From contig NW_014040069.1 in NCBI RefSeq assembly GCF_001186125.1, positions 2,501-42,037 on the forward strand: a stretch of DNA of 39,537 bases. The letters are read 5' to 3'. A program made the position numbers and the translations under genes. Positions 10,203 through 20,166 of the stretch are shown piece after piece; positions within the stretch are counted from its first letter, which is position 1, and every line of letters starts with the position of its first letter. The notes under the pieces are model-generated. The model was not told the DNA's origin. It saw only the letters and a list, made by a program, of their open reading frames with translations, and ran no database searches. Source of the DNA: Sphaeroforma arctica JP610. Its lineage: Eukaryota; Opisthokonta; Ichthyosporea; Ichthyophonida.

Positions 10203-10620
10203 GGTGCTTGTGTTTAACAACTGTTCAGGCACAATGTGAGTTTCCTCGACATTACTATGAATTTGAAGGGCCCAGGCCGTATCTGAAGCGAATAAACGGG
10301 GTGTATGAGCCTCGTTTGTGACCTCGGTATATACCGAGTTTATATGTTTAGTCAGGTCTATGAAGTAACGGCACGCAAATCACTCGAAGTTCTAGACTAA
10401 GAGTGTTTTGCGATGAAATATGCTGTTATTGTGAAACTGACTGCTTGTCATCAGTGGTATTATGAGCAATCCGTGGCATTAGTCAATCATATTTGTAAAT
10501 AAACGTCTTCTTCACAGAGGCACCCGTAGACTCACTCTTTGAGAAAGTCGCAGACGCAGCATCGTGATTCGTGAATTCGTGACCTGTGTACATTGATTTT
10601 TGAAAAATAAAATTGAAAAA
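10203..10620 (-). promoter_or_regulatory. 5' region of the GATA gene: likely extra coding exon, leader and promoter
   Basis: The - strand frame of the GATA gene continues open to about 10380 with no ATG. The AG acceptor for an upstream exon could be the one read on the - strand just before GCTCATACACC (about 10310). The candidate first exon (MLRLRLSQR, then GTGAGT) lies at about 10538-10564. The short palindrome CTCGGTATATACCGAG (10323-10338) sits in the extended coding part. No clear TATA box. Confidence 0.35.
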
Positions 10621-11654
10621 GGCGCTGACTGTGTAAATATATGTTTTTATTCTATATTATTTTTATTTTTACTGTTTGAGAAAAACAAAAAATACAAAAC
10701 AACATCCAATTCCCACCAAACGTTGACTTGCTGAAGAGCAATGTCCTGCTCATCACGACCTCAACAGTCAACTCAACAGTATTGAATATTGACATTTGAC
10801 GGTTGCAGTCTATTGCAGTCTATTTTCACTACAGATTTGATTTTGCAGCACATATGTAAATTTATTTAAAATACACCATTTTATGATGTACACTATCAGT
10901 CATCAGACTACATATATTATTGGGGTTTTTTGTTTTGTTTTTTGCTTTTGTATCCTTCTTTTTTTTTAAACAAATACAAAGGTGAAAAGAGAACAAAACA
11001 ATCAAACTATTTACAGCTGAAGTAATAATATTAATAAAAAGCCGAAGAGAAAATCATCAATCAATCAGTGATGAGTAACTCGAGGACTGTCTGAATGAAA
11101 ATTTGCAGCATGTGGATCTAAAATTCTAAAATGTGAAGTTTCCTTTTCGTTTCTATAAAACAATAGAAATATAGCAAAGTATAGCTGTGTATGTACATAC
11201 TCTTCATATTTGTTTACTATTCTCTCTCTCTCTCTCTCTCTACTCTAAGTAAAGCCTACTAATCTACTATTTACTAGCTCTCTCTCCTACTACTCTCGCT
11301 TAGAGAGCAAATACAAATTACAAACGACCACAATATATACATAAATCGGATGACATGTCCCGAATCCCGACTTCCCAAGCCCCGAGTCCCGTAACAGAGA
11401 GGCCCATGCTCCCGATTCTCAGGCACACAAACGGGCCACAGGGCACAGGCCACACACTCACAGTGACACGCTAACACTGAAAATACTAAACAGCCGTCTC
11501 CACTCTCCAGTCTCACACAGGTGACAGCCCTGGTCTCAACTCTCAAGAGGCAGCGTCCAGCAGAGCCTCAGCCAGAGCCTCAGTCAATCAATAGTTTCCG
11601 ACCACCGCCGCGACACTTCTAGGCGACTGGCGGCCTGTCCTTTGGGCCTCTCTA

Positions 11655-11690
11655 GGGCCTGGGGCCATGGGGCCTGGGGCCTACTACTAC
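11655..11690 (+). repeat. G-rich island with four-run G-quadruplex motif
   Basis: Runs of G at 11655-11657, 11661-11664, 11669-11672 and 11676-11679 are separated by loops CCT, CCAT and CCT. This meets the usual G3+N1-7 rule for an intramolecular quadruplex. Confidence 0.75.
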
Positions 11691-11967
11691 TCTACTATTA
11701 GAGCCCTGGAGTGCGGACTCCCTGGATGCTGGAGCCCTGGGCCTGGATTATTGGATGCCTCAAGTCCTCAACGTTGAAAATTAAAGCTATGTATCTCTTT
11801 TCTTTTACAAAAAAGGATCTTATGCTACTAGTTCTCCTCTACTCCGTGGTGCTTTAAAAAAAAGTACTGAAATAAATGTGAACGTTCTACTTCATAAATC
11901 TATAACATTTATTTGGTTAGCTTGACTCTTGAATACAGAATAGCACCTGCCATATGTAAATATCAAA

Positions 11968-11972
11968 AATGG

Positions 11973-11999
<27 letters not shown>
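11968..11999. repeat. (TA)n microsatellite
   Basis: An uninterrupted TA run of about 30 bases. Confidence 0.95.
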
Positions 12000-12003
<4 letters not shown>

Positions 12004-12904
12004 AAAACAAATCAATTTGGTCGTTTACGTCACAACCATGGGTGACCGTAAAATTTGTCAAGGAGGCCTCAGAGGCTCAAAAGCTCAGCCTCTAAGCCCT
12101 CAACCCTCAGGCCCTCAGCCCTTTTTATATATAAAAAGCTTTATGGCACACACGCACAACAAGGAAGAGACTCCACCAGAGTTAGCCTTTTAAAAAAGTT
12201 AAAGCCCCTCTGACCTGTCAGCGAGCCCCTCACTTGGAGTTAGAGACCCAGGCCAGATCTGGCCCAGGCGCCATCACAGTGATCACACCGGCCACCGCCG
12301 GTGACATGACTCACGAGTCACACGAGTGATGAGAGTTCTTTTTTCCGTTTTTTTAATTTTATAATATATAATAGACTATATTTTTTTCTAACAAATATAT
12401 ACGAAACAAACGCCTATTTGTTAAAAAAATACATTCTTGAAGAAAAATTGATCGGTCTCTTACCACACTGCCCAGGGCTCTCTTTCTGTCAGAAATCACT
12501 CCAATGACAAATCAGAAACGATCCTTCATTTTGCCCTCTCTAGGCCGTCTGGGCGGATTATATTTTGCACCATGGGGACTCGGAGAGTGGATATTTACTC
12601 TAGAAAGAGTGAGGAGTGGGGAGAATCTAGTTCAGTTGTTTTTTTAGTAAAAAGTAAAAATAAAAAGTAAAAAGAACGACATTTTATATAACCCTTTTTA
12701 AACCAAAATCAATTAAATCTTGTATTGTTTTTTTTTAAATTGAAGATAGCCATACGGTTTTTTTTTCAAAACAAATAAAATTAGTTTATTTTGTCATTGA
12801 AAAACAAAGTCTATAGGAAGACCTTAAAAACAACATAGGAAACCCCTTCTGCTCCAGGTCACTAAGGAGTAAGGACTCAATAGCAAGGACTAAAGACATC
12901 AGGT

Positions 12905-12956
12905 ATCAGGCCTCAGGGGCCAGGGCCCAGGGCCCAGGCCCCAGGGAGGTAGGGAC
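12905..12956. repeat. CAGGGCC-rich island
   Basis: Overlapping copies of CAGGGGCCAGGGCCCAGGG and related words. It is GC-rich within AT-rich surroundings, of the same word family as the islands at 3655, 11655, 14296 and 14521. Confidence 0.7.
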
Positions 12957-14295
12957 CCAGGGTTTTGGACTTTGGCCTCAGTTCCGAGTTCGCAGCCTTA
13001 ATAGCCTCTATAGAGGGCCGGTCAATAAAGGGGGGGGTTTTGTTTTGTTTTTTGAAACATGGTGTTTTTTTTTGTGTTTTTTAGTAAAACAAATTCACAA
13101 CCCTATCAAATATGCACAACAACAAAAGGGGACAACAACAGCCTTCAGGCCTCGCAAACGGCGACTCACCCCCACAGGCTTTTATTAGGTTGAAGTTCAG
13201 GCCTTCTGCCCCAGGCGGCCAGGCCTAGCCCCCACTCCCCAGCAAGGTGAATCAACTTCACAGGCTCACAGTCTCTCACAAGAGACAAGTCTCAAACTCT
13301 CTCAGTCTCAAAAATTACACCTGAACTATTGACTACAACACTCATTATTTAACCCTTTTTATTGAGTGTACTCTTTAACACATTATTGACTGACCTGTGT
13401 GTACTAAAATAGTACTTGTAAATGTTAGCCTTTTGTGTTGACTGTTGTGATGAATAATGATGAGTTCTTGTTATGTCAATGTGTGCAAAGTAAACTGTGC
13501 ATTTATTATTACTTCTCGTCTTCTTGCACTCTCCCTCTCGCTCTCTCTCTCTTTTTAGTAGTCGAGTAGAGTTTCTATCATACTCTCATACTGACGCTGA
13601 CGCCTGACGGCTCTAACCTACGGACGGTAGTCCGTTCACTCCGTTGTGGCTATTTTCTTCTTTTTGTATGTAAAAACAAAAAAACAAAAACCCAAAGAGA
13701 ACTTTTGTGATTTTTATTTTATTTTTTAATGAAGACTGCAAATCGAATTTATTTTAATAGTGGTCGCAGTCTTCACTGTTCTCAACTTTTATATATATGT
13801 TGGTTTTATTTTATAAAAAACAAAACAAAATATGTTTATTATTTTCATGGTACTGTATGTAAGTACATGCAACATATGCCATTTACTGCAAAAAAAAACT
13901 AAAAATATATAGTCAAGGACCAAGCATTCCAAATTTCAAACACAACTGTAACATAGCGGCAATAGGTATAAATACTTTTTAAAAATAGCCGCTTTAGAGA
14001 GTGGACTCATGACTCATGAGTCATAAGTGTTTACTCTCTCTCTCTCTACTAGAGAGAGTAAATATGTAGGACTTTTGTTTTTTTTAAATGAGAGAGAGGG
14101 TCGTTAGGACCGTCAGGCTGTCAGGCATCAACGCGTCAAGTTGTCGACTTGTGTCGGCGGCACAATATTAGCACTTACATACTGGGTTGTTCTTTTTGTT
14201 GTTTTTTTTTAAACGATTTAGAGGGTTTAATATGTTCTTTTGTTTTCTATGTATTTCTTTGCTCTTTATTTTTTAAAATATATTGTTTTTATGCC

Positions 14296-14358
14296 CTACC
14301 GGCCCCTGGCGGCCCCTGGCCCTGGTCCCTTGGCCCCTGGGGGCTGGGGGCCTGGGGC
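14296..14358. repeat. C-rich then G-rich island with hairpin potential
   Basis: GGCCCCTGG repeats on the left are followed by GGGGGCTGGGGGCCTGGGGC, so the two halves are partly complementary and can fold back. Three G runs of four or more bases lie at 14339-14357. Confidence 0.65.
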
Positions 14359-14439
14359 TATCTCTCTCACTCTTTCTCTCTACTACTCTCTTTCTAGAGT
14401 AGAGAGTAGCATAGCCTTCTGTCTGTTTTAGTAGCATAG

Positions 14440-14775
14440 TTCCACACTCCACACTGTCTCAGTCCACACTCCACAGTCTCCAGTCTCCACACTTCACACT
14501 CCACAGACCAGAGTCCCAGATGGGTCAGGGGCCCAGGCCCCAGGCCCCAGGCCCCAGGGCCAGTCTAACAGACTCCCAGAGACCATAGTCCTCAGTCCAC
14601 AGTCCACCCCGCTACAGTCTACAGTCTACAATCTACAATCTACAGACAGCTACAGTCTACACTCCACAGTCCACACTCCACAGTCCACACTCCACACTCC
14701 ACACTCCACACTCCACACTCCACAGTCCACACTCCACAGTCCACACTCCACACTCACAGTCCACGACTCCACGTT
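14440..14775. repeat. Heptamer minisatellite (CTCCACA/GTCCACA)
   Basis: From about 14440 the words TCCACACTCCACAGTC recur, becoming a regular 7-base array at about 14651-14757 that alternates CTCCACA and GTCCACA. In the middle part (14521-14562) sits a CAGGCCC block whose - strand has four G runs (quadruplex motif). A diverged TCCGTGG version of the word appears at 14900-14940. The - strand frame VWSVDCGVWTVEC is the translated repeat. Confidence 0.9.
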
Positions 14776-15716
14776 TATTGACCAACAAGAAGTGACAAAA
14801 AATAATAATTCACAACACGTTTGTGAATTTGTTCGAGTTATATTGTTGCGTAGACAACTCTCGCGTGGAGTGGCCCCGTGCGGCTTGCAGCCGTACATCG
14901 TGGTCCGTGACTCCCTGGTCCGTAGTCCGTGGTCCGTGGAACTTTTGCCGCAAAAGAAATTGGTTTGTTTTTGTTTTACTACATGTTTTTTTTATTAAAA
15001 GCCACAAGTGCAAGTTTTATGTATGCTTCATAATGCATGTGTAAGTAATTGAGTATTTTAAGTATACAAGTTTTTTTTTTCATTAATCTGATATATGTAA
15101 TAAAATTTGAAAAGTATTCGCCTATTTTTCTATCAGCAATTCAACTCTATTTACTCTAGAGTAGTGTCGGGCTGTAGGCTTGTACTATGGTTGAGTGTGG
15201 TGAGTGCCGACTTTTTTTGTTTTTGTTTATTTTAAAACAAAATGATTAATAAACTTCAATTTACTATTTAGCACCACAAACACGACAACAACTGTGCAAA
15301 CAATGAAGCAAACAATGAAGTTTACTACTCTCTACTCTTCCACTCTAGAGTAGTAGAGATCAGCGATAATTATGATAATTTTGATAAAACACTCTAAGTC
15401 TTCATAAACTCATACCATTGGGCAACCTTTTACTTGCTATACTCAAGGCGGAGTCAAAGCTTGCAAGAATTAGATGTCAATAGAAGTCTCTACTCTCTAC
15501 CCTCTACAGTCTAGTTTTACACAACAATAAACAAGAGGAGAAATCTTGAAACCACCATACATAGAGCCACCTACATAGCCACCTACGGATGTTGCCACCT
15601 ACACACGCCACAACAATTAGTGCAACCTACACTTTCCGAAAGTTCCACCTACTCATACTTGTATTATTATTTTTTCCAGAAATAAATAATATTATCCCTA
15701 CACGCTGCCAAACCGC

Positions 15717-15736
15717 NNNNNNNNNNNNNNNNNNNN
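15717..15736. other. Assembly gap (20 N)
   Basis: Twenty N bases, flanked on the right by a TA run. The left end of the MULE element may be hidden in it. Confidence 0.99.
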
Positions 15737-15786
15737 ATATATATATATTGACGTAAACCAAAGATCTCAAAATATTCTAGAGATGC

Positions 15787-16682
15787 GTGAATGAAGTAGA
15801 CAAGCAATGGAGGCCAAAAATTATTCTGAGAAAAAGCAGAATGAGGATGCTGATGATATGGGAATTCGTTAACGAAATAGTGCACACAGACAGTGAGGAC
15901 AATATCGACTGGGATCTCAGCTCTGACAACAAACACAACAAAGACATCGAAGGAAATAGCAATAGCGATGGCGGTGATGGGAATGACAGTGATGAGGCTG
16001 AAGATAACATACCTGACGAACGCGGTCTGCCAAAATTGGTACCCTGGGACCGTCCAATAAACCGCGAACATGAGTACGATCATACACCTGAGAACATTGT
16101 AAACGGATGTATCGGGGAGGAAGAACTGCATCCGCATAGAAAATTTCCCAAGCTATGCTCGGGTAAAGTTGTATTGCGATACTCTTGCTGCCAAAATGGG
16201 AGTTGTTCTATGTAGCGGCGCAGACTTGAAGCAAGGGAATGGGGTATTGAGTTCCAATAGAAGCGGTACAACCGCAAAATTAGCGAGGCGCCAAGAGATG
16301 AGGAGAAAGAGAGTAGAGCAGGAAACCAATCAAGCTCCAGTTCACCGCACTAGGCATTCCATAAAATGTGGTTGCAAATTCAAGGTAAGCAAGTTATGCC
16401 TAGCATCGCGCACTGCTGTTATGCCTAGCAATATCACGCACTGCTGTTATGCCTATCAATATCGCGCGCCGCTGCTATGACTAACTTAATATTATTTTAT
16501 TTATTCAGTTTAGCTTTGTGTTTACGAGCGCACCGCCGGGTTTTGAGGAAACTCCATTTACAGTTGGGTATAAATATGGCGGTTGGGTCGCGCCAAGCAC
16601 CCATCATTTAATACACGCTGGTGGATGCAGTCCCATTGATGATCATGCAACTGTATCATTTGTAGCCAATGGGAAAAGCGAG
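15787..16682 (+). pseudogene. MULE transposase, N-terminal acidic region and FAR1-like DNA-binding domain
   Basis: The first part is acidic and Asp/Asn/Ser-rich (DSEDNIDWDLSSDNKHNKD...). Around 16160-16180 the protein-like reading moves from one frame to another, which suggests a frameshift. The second frame gives RYCDTLAAKMG...RKRVEQETNQAPVHRTRHS followed by IKCGCKFK, the Cys-rich core of a FAR1 domain. An intron 16385-16508 (GTAAGC...TTCAG) leads to FSFVFTSAPPGFEETPFTVG then YKYGGWVAPSTHHLIHAGGC, closing the domain with its His and Cys. The next donor is GTAGGT at 16683. This domain would bind the element ends. Confidence 0.65.
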
Positions 16683-16836
16683 GTAGGTAGCTAAGCTGTT
16701 CAGAAAAGGTATATATTTTGGAAGTGGGCTATAAAGGTGTTCGAGAGAGGTGTGCGAGAGAGAGAGAGAGAGGCGAGAGAGGTGTGCAAAAGAGGTGAAC
16801 TCTAATACAATTCATTACCAAGTTATATGCTTGCAG

Positions 16837-17110
16837 ACGAAGAGCGTCCTAGTTAATATGGCCTTGCGCAAATGTCCAACGAACGAGTTCCAAAAAAATA
16901 TTTTGTCGCTGCATCCAACGGAGGTATCCGTCACATCCCAGACTATACATAGCATCAGAGTCGTATGTTTTCCCAAGAGTCTTTGTCATAATGATTTTTT
17001 TTATAATTCACCATACTTGGTTTAGATCACCTGTCACGTGCTAAATATGAACTTATATACTTCATTTTATATTCAGAACGCAGCCAAACACGCAATAATA
17101 TTTAAGATGA
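16837..17110 (+). pseudogene. MULE transposase, linker segment
   Basis: After an acceptor at 16835-16836 the frame reads TKSVLVNMALRKCPTNEFQK then NILSLHPTE, then a GTATCC that may be a donor. A second short candidate exon begins at 17077 after ATTCAG (NAAKHAIIFKMSQ) and then meets a stop. The segment occupies the usual place between the DNA-binding domain and the transposase core. The GA microsatellite at 16757-16784 lies in the preceding intron. Confidence 0.4.
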
Positions 17111-17157
17111 GCCAGTAACTCTTTAACGACGTTAATACCTTGCCATGTTAGATAAAG

Positions 17158-18432
17158 AGATCCAGCACTTATGTACCTCATGAGGGTATTTCGGACGAGT
17201 ACGTCGAGGAGTTTGTGAAGATGACGGAAGAGCTATGAATGCGTAAGTATCTTATAGGTAAAAACTATATAGGATACTAAAATAACAATTCTAATATATA
17301 GTAATCACTCTAATGCTCCCTCCAATGCTTCTTTCTAATGCCCACCTCTGATGCTCCCCTCTATTGCTCCCCTTTAATGCCCACCTCTGATGCTTACCTC
17401 TAAAGCTCGCCTCTAAATCTTCACCTCAGGAGCGACAGTCTCAACTCGCAATCCATGGATCCTAATCTGTATGTACTAACACTGCGCGACGAAGCGACCA
17501 GCGTTTTAAATATGTTCTTTGGATGACGAATACTATGCGAAAAAAATATGTAACTTTGGTCGTATAGTCAGTATGGATACCCGCCATAAAGGGAACAACG
17601 ATTGGAGATGGCAGATATCTATATTTGTAGGGCCCGGCAACGACGAGAAAATCAAGTACTTCGGTGTTATGCTGTTCTATATGGAGACCAAGAATATATA
17701 TAGGTTTGCATTAGATTCTCTTCAGAAATCAAGCGAGGAGGGGCTTTGAAAACTGAGTCAGTTTTCGCCGACGGGTTTTTGAGCCAGTCCGACGTTAGAA
17801 GGCTAGTTTTATTTTGCTGATAGGTACCATACATGGCAGACTATCAGTAAGACCTTGGTAGGTACCACAGTGGGAGGGTGAAAGTGGCGTTGGACAAAGC
17901 TATGCACGCAACAACGCAACACCTATGTGACCATTACCTTGATATTGTCATTGGTATACTGTCAGAAAAGAACTCTACTACAAGGGTGAGATTCTTGAAT
18001 AAGATGAAGCAATATAGTCAACACATGTGTGACTATGGTCTAGCGACAAGTATACAATGGGATCTTAAAGGATCACAGATTAGTGAATCTTCAAACTCAC
18101 AACTGGAAGCGTGGGTTAAGTCATTGGTACTTACAATGCTTAGACTTTTCAAAGGCATAAGTAAAATCGCTAGTCAAATGCATACACACACTAGACTAGC
18201 AAAAATCAATATAGGGGGGTGGGGTGAAGGCGACAAGCCTAGATTCAACGAATCTATTCATATCGCACAGTGCCGACAGTGGGGCCCCCAACTATGTACC
18301 GAACGTTTTTCAACGGAGGTAAATAAGGCCAGATCTTATTCTGTGCATTCCATAGACGAACTGGCGAATGATACTATCTCCTACAAGTGCGCTTACATCG
18401 AAAAAGAGGACCAATCGCGAACCGTTGTATAG
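17158..18432 (+). pseudogene. MULE transposase catalytic core
   Basis: The first piece reads VPHEGISDEYVEEFVKMTEE. A T/C-rich stretch with repeated AATGCYCRCCTCT words follows (about 17300-17425, likely intronic). Then VLTLRDEATSVLNMFF and, in another frame, GRIVSMDTRHKGNNDWRW, FVGPGNDEKIKYFGVMLFYM and ETKNIYRFALDSLQ. The Asp of SMDT (codon at 17576) fits the first catalytic Asp of the MULE DDE core, and the VG.GNDEKI....F..ET block is typical. After a break comes ALDKAMHATTQHLCDHYL, matching the AM...HLC..H signature, then a helical stretch and SQISESSNSQLEAWVKSL, the usual region after the core. At least two stops or frameshifts separate these blocks. The second Asp is not clear. Confidence 0.7.
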
Positions 18433-18458
18433 ACGGGAGAAAGGTAATCGTTCACCTA

Positions 18459-18792
18459 TGTAGAGTTTGAGAGTAGCAAATAAGATACGACCAGAAGAAA
18501 CAATAGACCTCTTCTCAGGTGCGAATCCTACAGCTAGGTAAAAGTCCTAGGCTGAAGGACTCGCATTGAGTCTTTATTTGTGTTTAGCAATTTCTACACT
18601 AGACTCAATATCTACTTAAGTGTTTCTCTCACACGCGGGAGTCCCGGTATCATCTACCGGTATTCCCGATATATTTCTGGTCACTCTTATCATCAGAAAT
18701 ATTGGATCCTAGAACGAAAACTCAGTATTTTGTAATCCTGGGTTTTGGGTTTAGGATTGGCTTTTCTGATTATCTGGCTCCTGGATGCTACA
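18459..18792 (+). repeat. LTR-like repeat, copy 1 (solo, inside the MULE)
   Basis: Begins TGTAGAG and ends GATGCTACA, so it has TG...CA ends and a 5-bp TGTAG/CTACA inverted terminus. 334 bp. It aligns along its length with the copies at 26999 and 36081, and is the most diverged of the three by eye. It carries a long hairpin (18520-18565) and a second one (CCGGTA 18644-18649 with TACCGG 18655-18660). The flanking five bases (ACCTA left, CCTCT right) do not match, so no target-site duplication is seen. No internal region lies next to it, hence solo. Confidence 0.75.
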
Positions 18793-19204
18793 CCTCTCAT
18801 GTGCCCCTCTCTCGTTCACCGCTCATGCACCCCTCTCTCGCTTATCTACTTTCCTACCTCAGGTACTTATGCACATGTGGAGATTGGAATCAATTCAAGA
18901 TTCCATGCAGACTCATTGTGCCCGTATGTCAACACCTAGGTACACCTTTGTTCAATCAGGCGTACTTCGACACCGTCTAGAAGTTCGACATAGAGAATTC
19001 TAAGGATATTAATTTCCCTATGATCGACGAAAGTGATGTAGAAAACTTCGACTATGACACGATTGGAAAGGGCGTGGGCAACAACTCTTCTGATGGTGCT
19101 AGCGATAGAGATGACAGTAGTAGCATGATTCGGATGGGAGTGGCGGTCCAGAACTACCACCACAACACGGGGATAAAATCGCGTAAGAAATCTAACAAAT
19201 TTGA
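18793..19204 (+). pseudogene. MULE transposase C-terminus: SWIM zinc finger and basic tail
   Basis: Directly right of the LTR the frame reads YLRYLCTCGDWNQFKIPCRLI, i.e. C-x-C, 8 or so residues, I-P-C-x-L: a SWIM motif whose final His is Leu here. After one stop the same frame continues NSKDINFPMIDESDVENFDY, an acidic/Ser run (SSDGASDRDDSSS) and a basic tail GIKSRKKSNK. It is the natural continuation of the core that ends at 18432, so the LTR landed inside the gene or its last intron. Confidence 0.6.
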
Positions 19205-19209
19205 TTTCC

Positions 19210-19306
19210 ATCTTATGACCGCTCGTCATCTTTTGTCACTGATATTAGACTCAATAACGTCAAGTAACATGCCCACCATATGCAGTGTTTCCTGGGTAGG
19301 GTAGTA
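19210..19306. repeat. Direct repeat R, copy 1
   Basis: About 90 bp matching 20082-20166. Both contain TCATCTTTT(T)GTCACTGAT, TAGACTCA, AACGTCA, TAACATG and TGTTTCCTGGGTAGGGTAGT. On the - strand both copies read YPTQETLHM.M(L)..V.ES.ISDK, so the shared sequence appears to be coding on that strand. It immediately follows the MULE tail. Confidence 0.8.
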
Positions 19307-20166
19307 GCATACATAGGATGTGCTTTCCACGATCCCTACCGGCCAAAGCCAGTACTAGCTACATTGAGATACAACGATACAGGGGAGAATACGTACACAT
19401 TATATCTCACTATACCACAGTTACTGATTTCAGGGGAGCGTCAGGAAATAATGCAAGTTATCAAATGTTGGATTGGAAGAATGTCACCCAGACGTGTAGC
19501 ATAGTAGAGTACATACCCTCCACTGGCAGGTTTAGCATATTTAAGTATCTGCGTACATCGGGTTTGTAACATGACACAAGTGCAGCATCTAGGTTAATAT
19601 TCTGTAACACAATTAAAAGCAAACCTCGTATACGGAGCTCATCGATGGTGCCTTGAAGCACCACGCCAGCACTTCACAATATACTTCCTTAAAATACCCT
19701 CGGCCCACTTGCCACTGTTCTCGGGCTGTAAGTAGAAGTGTAATGGAGACGCCCTGGCTGATTAAGTTGGTGTACTCGTGTTTGACGATATACTTGTACA
19801 ACTGTAAGACCCTGTTTTGGTTTGGTTTTTAAACCATGCTAAGTGTGATGGTTGTCGCTACCATCCTCCTATTCAAAGAAGCGTTATAATATTACAACCT
19901 ATATTATAGAAAGTATTTAACAACGGCTTAATCACTGATATAGATAGATGTTTGCAAATCGGATATGTAATACGCAGTGTTGCCAGCACATCAAATATTT
20001 GACCCGTAGTTTCATTATATGTTTGATGGTGCACAATACCACCCTACTTATACAATACATGTGGATTCGTTAAGTCTCTCATCATCTTTTTGTCACTGAT
20101 GATAGACTCAAAAACGTCAGATAACATGTCCGCCATGTGCAATGTTTCCTGGGTAGGGTAGTATAT
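19307..20166 (-). pseudogene. Coding relic on the - strand, family not recognised
   Basis: On the - strand from about 20166 downward the reading is YPTQETLHMADMLSDVFESI, then, past one stop, GGIVHHQTYNETTGQIFDV and LATLRITYPICKHLSISVIK, protein-like for nearly 100 codons. A further open stretch 19801-19613 reads YKYIVKHEYTNLISQGVS and ends in VYEVCF. The + strand frame 19318-19569 (beginning MCFPRSLPAKAS) is also open, so the strand of the left part is unsure. It may be part of a transposase or of a host gene copy caught between the MULE and retroelement A. Function unknown. Confidence 0.35.
20082..20166. repeat. Direct repeat R, copy 2
   Basis: Second copy of the segment at 19210-19306, about 870 bases away in the same orientation. 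See copy 1 for the shared words. Confidence 0.8.

Larger units (their letters stand above)
10621..15716. other. Five-kilobase gene-free tract of simple and low-complexity sequence
   Basis: No open frame here has a recognisable domain or convincing splice sites. The tract alternates A/T homopolymer-rich DNA (for example TTTTATTTTTTTAAA, AAACAAAACAAAA) with GC-rich islands of CAGGCC/GGGGCC-type words, CT/GA runs (11221-11242, 13545-13553, 14036-14060) and palindromic TCTACTCTAGAGTAG-like words. The peptides that can be read from it (Cys/Trp/Ser/Val or Leu/Ser-rich) follow the repeat units. It may be heterochromatic or replication-slippage DNA. No gene or known transposable element identified. 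Confidence 0.6.
15787..19204 (+). mobile_element. FAR1/FHY3-like Mutator-like (MULE) DNA transposon, degraded and split by a solo LTR
   Basis: Reading left to right there is an acidic N-terminal segment, a FAR1-like zinc-finger domain, a MULE transposase core and a SWIM-type zinc finger followed by a basic tail (KSRKKSNK). That is the standard order for FAR1-type MULEs. The coding sequence has several introns with GT..AG ends and has also picked up stops and frameshifts, so it is a dead copy. A 334-bp LTR (18459-18792) sits between the core and the SWIM domain. Terminal inverted repeats were not found: the left end runs into the assembly gap and the right end is not defined beyond 19204. Parts are listed separately. 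Confidence 0.75.

Noticed and set aside
14650-14898. - strand frame with VWSVDCG/VWTVECG repeats, resembling a small Cys-rich repeat protein
   Set aside because: The peptide follows the 7-base minisatellite exactly, and there is no start context, signal peptide or splice support.
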